Shown here: one piece after another, positions 48,801 to 60,800 of the stretch
Numbering within the stretch: the first letter of the stretch is position 1
Layout: every line of letters begins with the position of its first letter
NCBI GenBank assembly: GCA_032622095.1
Contig: CP136064.1
Coordinates: forward strand, 110,040,004 to 110,104,003
Length of the DNA stretch: 64,000 bases
Direction: 5' to 3'
From: Siphonodentalium dalli
Taxonomy: Eukaryota > Mollusca > Scaphopoda > Gadilida > Siphonodentaliidae
Made by a program: the position numbers and the translations under genes
Notes under the pieces: model-generated
Seen by the model: the letters and a program-made list of their open reading frames with translations, nothing else
What the model was told of the DNA's origin: nothing
Database searches by the model: none

Positions 48801-51800
48801 CATTCAGAAAACTCTTCCAAGCTGTATTCAGTAAGTGATGGCCCTAAGAGGACCACTAATATATATGGATAAAGGATTAGTGCTCGTTTTCCATAGCTTT
48901 CAGCAGCAGCCTTCTTCAGTGGATATTTTGAAATAACATTTTAATTAGAGTCTGTAATGTCAAAGTTTAATCGCCATACTAACAATGTTAGAAACGCAGT
49001 TGAAACTTTTAAATCATCAGGTTTGGGTATTGAAGCGAGTGAGAGTTTGTGTATTTAACCTCCTTATCCATGAATCCTCTTAATAGACTCTTAACATTTT
49101 AATACTCTCCAAGTTGATTATTTCCAGTTTACGAATGTAATTCTGATTTTTATCATATTTTCATTGTTTACCATGGAAGTACTTTGAATTATTATACCCC
49201 CTTTAAAAAAAAAAAAGGGGGGGTATACTGTTTTGCACCTGTCTGTCCGTCCGTCCGTACGTCCGATGTCTGTTCATGTCATAACTTGAACAATAGTGCT
49301 CAGATCTTAATGAAATTAGGTATGGATGTTCACAACAATGAGGACATTAAATAGAGGGTTCCATCGTTTTGTTTGGATTTTCCATTCTAGAGTTATTCAT
49401 GTTTGTTTATCTGGAAATGTTGGATTTTTGGTCCATCTGGTGTCTGTTCATGTCATAACATGAACAGTAGTGCTCGGATCTCAATGAAATTTGGTATGGA
49501 TGTTCACTACTATGAGGGCATTCAATAGAGGGTTCCATCGTTTTGTTCGGATTTTCCATTCTAGAGTTATACATCTTTGTTTATCTGGAAATGTTGGCTT
49601 TTTGGTCCGTCTGGTGTCTGTTCATGTCGTAACTTCAACAGTTGTGCTGGGATCTCAATGAAATTGGTATGGATGTTCACCACTGAGGACATTCAATAGA
49701 GGGTTCCATTGTTCTGTTTGGCCATTCCATTCTAGAGTTATTCATCTTTGTTTATCTGGACATGTTGGCTGTTTGGTCCATCCGATGTCTGTTCAGGTCA
49801 TAACTTGAACAGTAATGCTCGGATCTCAATGAAATTTTGTATGGATGTTCACCACTATGAGGACATTTAATGGCACATTCAACTGTTTTGTTTTTTTTGT
49901 GCTATAGTTATTCATCTTCGTTTATATGAAAAGGCTGATTTTTGGGTCCATCTGTCTGAGTATAGCAGTCATAAGTTATAGATATGCCCACACTCGGCGG
50001 TATGCCACTAGGGGGTATGTACCGGACGACAGTCCATCTCTTGTTTTTTTATACTTTTCATTATTATTTCTCAAAGAGACACTCCAGTTGGAAGCTATTA
50101 TTATTATTCCACTTAGCTTATTTCTCAGCATATGCTAATGGTAGATAAAACAGAGTTGTTTGTGGTCTTTGATCAGTATTTTCAACGTTTTATGACATCA
50201 TATTCACACGGGCATCGCAGTTCTCAAAAACTGCTGGGAGGATCTCACCAATATTTGGTGTGGTCATGTACTTCGGCCATGTGGATAACATGGGTTACCT
50301 CTTGACTCTGCCTGACATTGCCGTTATTTTCTACCTTATCAGAACAAAGTACAGTAACAATTAACACTCTTTAATATTACTGTGCAAGGGCAGGTACATT
50401 CGCTAGAATTATATAAATTTGTGCAATGGAATGATGAAATTTATTCATGATACTCAACAAAATATATTCTTTGATGTATAATATTCATGCTAATTTCTTA
50501 CCCTTGTGAATATTAAAACTTACTGTTAATTTGCTGGCTCTCATTGTGGCAGGCATTGTAGGACTCAGCAAATTTGGTATGAGTTCCAGTGCAGCTTTTA
50601 TCACATTGCCTCGTTTCAATAACATTAGCACGTCACTTTCGATGCCTTTAAAGTCCTGATCTAAAAGGGTCAGAGGAGCTTGATATGAATGGGGAAATGT
50701 TGTAGCAAACCATACCATATTAATTGCAGTGATAGAAGTGAAGACATAAAAATATGTTTCCCACCATAACATATACAAATGTGAGAGAGAACAGCACTGT
50801 TTTAACTGTCTTTTTCATTGCACTATGTCTATTTGAGCAGAGGAATAATGTAATCAAGTTATCATTTTGCCAAAATTTATCATGATGTGCAACAATGATT
50901 ATTCAAACCTTATAATTCCATCTCTGAGATTTAATAAAATACAGTCTGTTACAGAGAAGCTCAATGGTGGAAGCATGAAAATGTGAAATGTTGACATTTT
51001 CCCCATGCTGTATATTCAAGAAACATCACTGAGCCATGTAATAAGAAACCTTATTCAGTAACTTCATAACTGTATATCGTGTCATGTCAGAGGTAAGAAA
51101 TAAATAAAATGTAGCCACTAATAAATTGTTGTAGATATAAATAATATAAAAAATTTATACAAATGACAAAATGCTAATAGAAATTTACTTACAAATGAGC
51201 ATGTGCTTTAACGACTGCATTGTCGAATTGACCCAGCAATTTCGTTGTAGATTTTGCAAACCATGCATTAAATGGTCAATGTTGGTATTCACTGAAACAA
51301 AGGTTATAATGTACTTTTGAGTGCATAAACATTCATTTTATTTATACAAATACAGTTGAGAATAACAAGATAATATGCACATTTATTGTGTGGTCCATTT
51401 AATGGTTAATTTCTCGAAGGGGATTTTAGCTCCAGCTTATTAATATAAAAAATAATCTGACAAATACATACTCATTAAATTTTATTATACCTTCACTTTC
51501 GAAGAAAATGGGGGGTTATACTGGATTGACTGCATCTGTCCGTCCATCCATCCGTCTGTCATGCTTTCTCCCTCCGTCTGTCAGTCCGTCCGTCCGTCCG
51601 ACCTCATAACTCAAACAACTATGAACCGATTTCAATAATGTTTTCTATGCAATCTCCTTAGGACTGCCTCTCCGCATGATGCTAATTGCAGTTCGGTCAG
51701 ACTTTTTTTTTTTTAAGTGACGCCCCATTTTCGACTTATTTTGACTTAGAAAATGTGCTAACACGAGTGCACACCTCTTGTTGACATTGGTTGACATTTG

Positions 51801-54800
51801 TTTGTGTTCTTGTACAAACAATCATAAAAGTGCTTAAAATACGATCATAAAATAGCTAAAAATATGGTCATAAAATAGCTAAATATAGATGCACAAAGGG
51901 CCATAACCGGGATGAAAAAGATTGGAGAATCCTTGTTTTTGGACTTGGTCAAGATATTGCTGTGGAAACCTCATATCACTGGCATCAGTCTGCATTTTTT
52001 CAGTTAATTTATCATGCTAACAGTTATTATGTTTATTATAATGGAATTGTTGCCGAATACACTGCACCAAGTCCATATACCAAATATCAATTGAATTATC
52101 ACATTTATTTTAAGTTATTGCACCAATGATGAAAAAGTAGACAAACTAAGGGCCAGAACTCATGTGAAAATAATCAACAACCCTAGTTATCAAAGTTATC
52201 AATGAAATCAGGAATGTTTGTTGAAGTTATCGTATAAATGAGCTCATGTCCACCTACCCAGTGATCAACCTCACCAAATCAATTAACTTTTCTCACCTTG
52301 ATATGTAGCCTCAGTATCTTCATCATCTTCAACAACCTTGATGTCAACATCCAACTGAAGTTGGTCATCTTTGCTAGCATCTAAAAATATTGTGCAATTT
52401 TGTTTATCAACATTCTTAAACTTTATGAATAATGACATCACATTTGAAATGTAATTTTGGGCATATGACGATGCGAAGCGATTTCAATTGTTCTTCAACT
52501 GACATTTTCATTCATATCACATTCAACGTCTATTTGAATAATTATCATAATGATCTTAAAACTGCTAAGAATGAACCACCGAAAGGCCATAATTTGGGCA
52601 TATTCAAACTCTAAAGATATCTGGAACTAATGGCACAGACTGGATGACGGATGGACAAACCAACTATTTACATTATACAATTTTTTTTTTAAACTGGGCA
52701 TACTAGTAGAAGAATTAATTAAATAAATGTATATCATTACTATTTGGCCTTGTGTCTTTAACTGTTTGAGAGTATAATGGCATCAGTTGCTGGTATATAT
52801 CTCTATCCAATTCGAGAAACATGCAGAAGATTACTTTATCAACCTGAAATTTGAAGGTTATATAAAGAGGATCACTAATTAATATTGAAAATTACAGAAC
52901 TATAGTTATAAAAGTAGAACTAATGCTCAAATGAGTACCAGACTTCATTTAATGGAAAGCGTTTACTATTTCTCTACAATATGGGGACCATTATATCTAT
53001 AACAATATTAAATTTAATATACAGATTGATTCAATAATTGATTCAGTAATGATCTAATTAATCAACCCCTTAACCACAGCAGAAATATGGGTAACTTTTC
53101 AGGATTTAGTTGGAAATATGGCTTGTTGGCATTCATCGAAAAGCTCTCGGGGAGAGCTTTCCGATGAATGGCAACAAGCCATATTTCTGACATAATCCTG
53201 AAAAGTTACACATAATTCTGCTGTGGTTAAGAAGTCGATTACTTAGAGCAATACTGTAGGCTACACTTATATGGATTTAGGCCAGGACCAAAGACTTTTT
53301 TTGGGAATTTATTTTTTCGTTGCCTGTTCTGGTTCTGGGTCCAAAAATACCCAAAATAACTGATATAGGTGGTTTATAAATCATGTATAACATGTTTATG
53401 CACCAGAAAATTTACAGAAACATTTATTTTTTCAGGCAGATTTTCGACCGTTCTAATCTGACTTGACACTAGAATAGTTAAATATAACGTGGAAGTATCA
53501 TGCATTGTCTGACCTATATTGTATACTATTTACCAGATATTTGGCCGTAATATAAAATTGATTGCAAGATGTAATCAAAATATTTTGAGGCTTTGAATTT
53601 TAGATTTCACAAACCTTGTCAGCATGTTTCATCAGATAATTTCTTACTGTTCCAATTGCAACATGTGCTGCTTTTTCATTTGGGTAACCTGAGTGTATAA
53701 AAAACAAAATTGCATTTTTATTTTCACAGAAAAAAATACAGTGATAGTAATGGATATGGCAATTTAGAACTGTAATGCCTCTAATTATGTAACCATAGAT
53801 TTGTTATACCGTTGGTAAAGCCCGGACGGCTGAAAGCAATATAAGGAATAGGAGAAAATAATGAGATGAATGAATTTTTTTTAATCTTATTAATATATTT
53901 AAAAGCCCACTGAATTTTCGAGGTCACTGATTATTTATTATATAGTGCCTTGATATATGGTTTTAATAAAAATGTATGCCATAAAATAAGATTAAAATAC
54001 TACAATTCCCCTTACATTGAAAATAATGAAACTTTAGCACAGAACACAAGTCGGTATTTCAACTAAAACAACATGTTCACAGTTTATTACACAAAATAAA
54101 TTGATGATATATGTGATCTGGGGGTTTCAAATATTAAATGGCCTTCAATAGATTTATTTCACTCACCATATATTCCTGTTGAAATGCATGGGAAGGCCTA
54201 TAATAGAAATATATCAATTTGTAATTAATAAATTAGAGCCAATTTAGTTTTATTCAAAACTACTCTGACTTGTCAATTGTAGTGCTAAATAATTAATGAT
54301 ATCTCACAAAATGTAGCACATCAAAGCACCATAGGTCTTAGTGAAAAAAAAATTTCTTCGAGCAGCCCCGTAAAATATTGATCAAGTATGAACCCATGAA
54401 CCAATCAGAAACTAGATATCACAACATTGGTCCATTCAATAGCACTCACTCCAACCCATGTTACCATTGTTCTCGTGCTCCATGCAGACATATATTTCTA
54501 TTGAAGAGAGACAAATGTTAAAGTGATGTGAAACACTCTGGGGTGATCAAATATAAATGGAGAATAATCGTGTTCAAAGTAGTAATTTTTACAAATATTA
54601 TATCCAAATTGACAACACACACACCGTCATTTTTATAAATTAATTAAATGCAGTGACTCTCAATGGCGAAATCAGTTACGTTAGTTCATTGCCGATAGAT
54701 GCGTCCCGAATCGAGTAGTAAATATCTACAATTGATCGTAGTTAAGACAATGTTTCTATGGAGTGGTACAGTTAACTTGCTTCAGATTTTCGGCAATATT

Positions 54801-57800
54801 AGTAGAATGCTACATTCCTCCAGTTGGCATAACACCTTGGTACTAACTGATCAGTTTCATGCACCAGAACAAGTACATAATATGTCTTTAAATGAAAAGG
54901 ATAATAACAACTAGATTTCAAATTCATGGCGAGAAATTTGGATATTTCCATATTTCAGATTTTCACACTACTATTCAATTTGAAGATTTTAAATCGATGC
55001 TTGGTTCTTTTAAGCCATAGAAGTATAACTAAGGTCATAACAATGCTTTATACCAAATATGAATGAGATCCTTTTGCTGGAACTTGAGAAGATTTTTAAA
55101 GAATTCATAAAAATATGTTTAAAAAAACAAGATATTGCCCCCTGAGCCAACCCCTAATTGACAGGGAGGCTCCATTTCAACAAGCGTGAACCTCAGTGAT
55201 GCAACAAACATTCAGAGCGAATTTGAGCTTAATCAGCACAGTGGTTTTGGAGAATTCATTTGAAAAAATTGTTGATAGACGTCCCTTCATAGGAAAATTG
55301 AGTAGTGTAGCTCAACCTGATTATAAAGGCAAGCTAATAATAAACAATGAGTTATTTACAAATGTTTTGTTATGTAGATGAACTTGAAAATCATAATTTT
55401 AAATATAAATTGGTGAGGAGAAATACTTTTAAAAAATATATATTTTCATCCAAAATTATATATTTGAGCAATATATAGTTGAAGTCAAATTGAGCTACCA
55501 TGTCATTAACACCTTTCTACTCACTATTGTTCTCAGCTGTTTCTTATTCAGTTCCTCAAGTGATCTTGTGTAACAGCTCTCTAGCATGGACTTGTTTTCA
55601 CCTTGTGGCCCAACAGTGTGTATGACATCTAATAAGGACAAAAATAAACTTCTGTTCACATTTACAGTACAATTTGGCGGATAAAAAATGTATAGGAACT
55701 GATAATGTAAGTCAATGGGGTATTTTGAATATAGTGATAATGCTAAGGTTACTAATAAATAACATCACTGACACAACCTACAGGCCACATACCTCTTCCA
55801 ATCATTGCCAAACTTCATAAGGATTTTCGGGGTAACTTCTATATAGGAGCCAACTATATATTCATAATTTCGTAAAAAAAACAAAAAAAAAAACATTGGT
55901 CACCAGTGCCCAACTTGGATTTACTCTTTTCATGACTGAATCCTTTGTCATACCATACATGCCATATCACTTATCCAAACTGCATATGGTTCTTTGGAGT
56001 GAACTCTAGATGGAAGCTGTTCAATTTTTCTGAAGTTTTAAAAAAAAAAACATGGTCGCCAGCAGCCATTTTGGATTTCACATTTTAATCCATCGGCACA
56101 TCTTGGGGCCCACATTTATTGGAGAAATGTTTGAAATGAAAACAATTTCATTTACACAATACAATCCATTAAACTTTTTGACTCTCCTTTATCATTCTAT
56201 TGACTGCTCAGCATAAAGTTAGTTATGCCTCACCAAGTTGAGCTACACTGTTGTTGATATTTTAATTGTGTTATCAATATTTAAAATAAATTATCACTGA
56301 ACACAGTGTCCCCTACAAGTGTGATCTCCAAAAGTGTCAATTTACTGTCAAACCAATAAAGGGCTAAAAATCTGTCTAAATTGATATTTATACTGTTTGT
56401 AGACATGTTACCTACATGTATGATCAATCTTGAAATACAGAGATGATGCAAAAGGCCCATGTACAAGATATCAGTGGTATTGGTTGACATTTATTTTAAT
56501 TATATTGTTAATGGTATGAAATTCTGAAAATAGACAAAGGGTCAGTTTTGTTTCATTTGTCACTACATATTGCACATTTCCATTATATGGGTAACAATAT
56601 TCATAAGTTTCAATTCTTCATATCAGAAACTGGAAGAGGATACAATTACTACAAGAATGTCGAGAAATAAAATGAACGGCTGAAGTTTACAATGCTGTAC
56701 AAGGCCAATAACTTTGTCTTGTACATGTTGCAAATAATCAATATGCGGTTAACTATTATCTGAAGCTTCAAATATCCATGACAAAAACTTGGAGTAGTTG
56801 ATTACACCATTACATGTAAATATTTCAAATTATGAAAATAAAAGTATAAAAATTGAATAACTCGATATAAAATTTGTCTGTCTTCCCTGCATGTTGCAAT
56901 TTTTTTATAACAATACTCACAAGTTTAAACATTTTATATTGCAAACTGTGAGAAAAGTTTATCACACCATGATAGTATAAAAACTATTTATGATGTATCT
57001 GTTCAGCCATTTAATACCATATTTTTTCTCCGTGTATTAAACTTCAAAAAGTTAAATTCACAGAAATATTGGTACTTACAATCCGCTGGAAGGTTGTATC
57101 CTAAAAAAGATTAAATTGATATATCAAATGAGCTGTTTTACCTTTCATTTTTTATATGGTAATTTATTTGTGGATTTGTCAGGCAATATGCAAGCAGTCT
57201 CAGGTTGTGAATGTAAAGCAGACTGTTTGGGTTTTTTGGCAAAATAATATTTGTAGACACCATAAGCATGTTCGATATTGTTTCTGTGACCAATAAACAC
57301 TGACTGTCATTTTAAGTATGTGACAGCGAAAATGTTTTTTATATATATATGCAGTTGTAATGCATGATTAGACACTTGTAAACAAATAAAACCTGTTATT
57401 ATTATGGTGAAAATTCTCGTTTACTGATGAATATATATTGTCACCAAGGTTACCCGATGTCAATCTTGCAACATAATCTACCAAGAATGAATGCAGGTTG
57501 GTTGTTTTGAGGAGTTTTCTTCTTGATTGACTTTTAAATATGTTTGCTGTTTATAATGAAACATTGCAAAAGTAGAAGTACAACATTCATAAATATGACG
57601 GTTTTATGAATCTAGCTATTCAAATGAATACCTTTACCTTTAGTAATTTTGGCGTCACCAGTTTCACAGCCATTCAATGTTGAACATTCTTCTTTCAACT
57701 TTGGTCCTGCTACTTTGTGTATTGCTTCATCAACTAGATTAAATAGATGCTTTATGAAAATTTCATTATGATAATTGAAGATATAATGTATAATCTGCAT

Positions 57801-60800
57801 AAGACTGTTATCCAACTGATTTCATTTCTTGTGTCTTTCTATTAATATCCAGGTTGACAATTTAAGACTGCACTCCCATCTTACAAATAAGGAGTTGATA
57901 GCCAACTATTCTGTGCTAGAATTTTGTAACCAGGCACTGCCAATGCTATAAAAAGGCTATGTAAGTGTATAATAACAATACTTACCACCAGCTCCACCCA
58001 ATAGGGAATTTTTGGCTGCATTTACTATAGCGTCAATCTTCAGTTTTGTTATATCTCCTTTCCATATTACTATCTTTTTATTGAGATCTGTTGACAGAGT
58101 TGCTTGAAGACTCGCTGAAATAGAATTTAGATGTTCTGAAAGAAGCAAGTGTAACACAAAAAACAAAACTGCTTACAAAAGATACTTAATTGTCTAAAAC
58201 ATTCAAGTTATGTACATAAATTGAATTTAATAGCTGCTATCATATAGTTTTTATGGTTTAAATAGGTCAGGGAACTGGCCATCACCAATTTACTAATCTA
58301 GAGTCGTATCCCTGAATGGATCATCAGTATAAGTATCCGTGCCCGAAACTCATTAAGAATGTGCAAATTTGACTACATTACTGTGATGACTCTGATGAGT
58401 GACTGAATCTTGATTGAAAAGGGTAATTTTGGCATTTAATTGACTCAGATCACATGCTAATATATACTCATTATCTATTATTGGAATTGGCCCGTTACAA
58501 TCAAGACCAAAGATGAGAGAGACTCAAAATGTTATGTGGAACGTAAGATTATCATGGCCTGCTGACTGGCCAAGGGTACAATTTAATAATCATTCTAAAT
58601 TATCATGACTGGAACTGCACTTCGGGAGTCTCACATATATAAGAGAATTCGCTGGCTCACAAGGTCAAAGTAAATATTGTTATGCCAATGTATTCTCTTA
58701 TATATCACATATGTAATAGAATGCATTGGTACAGGGTTTTCAAATAAGTTCAGGATGTTCCAGTCATGAAAGGGTTAATAAATAAAAATAAGATACATTG
58801 TAGTCATTAGTCAACTTAAATAGATGGATTTATCGCAATGAGCCAGTATACAAAAGTGTGATACTTTGGTAATAATTTTCCATGAAATGTGATGCACTAT
58901 AAACCTAAACCGAATCACTATGCTGATAACAATGTATTCATATGGCACATATGTTTCATATAAGAAGATACTCTAAATTCAGCTAGGATTATCTTGTGAG
59001 TATTGGAAATGTTTCATTGTCTTAAGTATTTTTATGTACCTGGTTTTATACTGTCTAGAACAGGTGGAACTAATACTGTACTTGATGCTTGATTTTTCTG
59101 TTCTGAATTGTAGCCTTCAAAAGATATAAGAAAGTAACAACTTATAAAACATCTCGTTTCAAAACCATAATTTTGTTTTAATATATTTTTATATTGGTAG
59201 TGTCCATTCAGAGAAAAGTAACAAATTAATTTATTATGACAAGTGAAACAGCAGATTTTAAAACAGCCGCAAAAAGTAGACATAACTATCAGGGTTTCCG
59301 CCACGCCGGCTGCGGGTCCGTCACACGGACCCATTCCCCTCGCAGATGATCTGTTTGATTCATGCATGTACCAAATGTCAGTAGCAATATGTCGTAAAAA
59401 AAAATCCGGCTGCAACGGGAGTTCGGGAGGTTAAACAGAATACTGGTGAAAAAGCGGGTCAAATAGCGACATTAGATACAGCGTAATACATGTCGCTGGT
59501 AACATCAAAGAATGCCGGACTGTTGAGTACGGATGTTTTTGTGCACGGGATTCCATGGATGAAACTACTCAGACTTGTTTTAATATCGTACGATTACATA
59601 ATTACGTACCCAAGTACGTGCTATCGTACGATTACATAATTGGATCAAAGAACACCCAATTGCTGAGTCGGGACATTTTTATGCACCGGATTTTCGTGGA
59701 TGAAACTACTCAATGTTGATCATTTATCTTAATGCTGTATTATCATTTGTTTTGAATTCGATGTCAGTGAAGCTCCTGAAAAATGCATGTGATTCTATAC
59801 GTGTTGATTATTATGCGTATATTGCCATGCATACTCAACAAAATCCCAAAGTGATTTATTTCACAATAATACGGAACCTGTCCTGTCTTTATAGCGGGAA
59901 TTCATAGTGACAACACCATTCAGTTGAGCCGTATTACACGCATAGAGGATAAACCCAAACACATAACCCCCCCCCCCCCCCCCCCAATATGGAGATAAAG
60001 TCAAAGTACGGTCAATAATAGTTTCGTTGTTCCGCCTGGGTACCCAAGCACAATCAACGACGCACATGTTCACATTTCCCGCCGAAACTCAATTATATTT
60101 TATAAAACGTTGGCTAAAACTCTGTTCTATAGCTGCGGTCGATCGTCAGTTGTTGGCCTATACAGACTATTGAACAAGCTACGCGTTCCGAGTGAAAGAC
60201 TTCGCTACCATTCGTTTCCATGCACCTGAGTGTCCCACAAAGCAATCCAAAGCTACGTATATTATGCAAGTCAATCATTTCCGTGGGTGCTTATATTTTG
60301 TTGATGATATACAAATAATTAATCATGTAATTACGTACGTATAAGACTGCCGTCTGATTGAATACTATATAAATGAACGAGCTACGAGTTACAGTGTTTA
60401 CACATTTATAACTTACAATAAGATATAATGAATATAAACACTAAAAAGCATCTACGTATTGACCAATAATACCACGCAAGGAGAATTGAATAAAGTATTT
60501 TTTCGAATTTCAAGTAGCGTCCGTGGAAATGAAACTGACAGGATTATGTATTCTGTGAATCGTAAAACTCTTTGTGGGCTGTGACGTCATACTGCAGGGT
60601 TTGTCTGGAGTATATTTTTATAGCGGGAAATATGGCTACTTTTAAGTGTCAAATAACAACATTTTCACCCGACGGGACGAACCATGGTTGACCCGTCGCG
60701 TTATGTGTTTCCCCAATACGGACTCATTAATATCCCCCTGGCGGAAACCCTGTAACTATTTAACTTTTTCAGAGTCGATTTGTGCACAAGTTGTCTTTAG

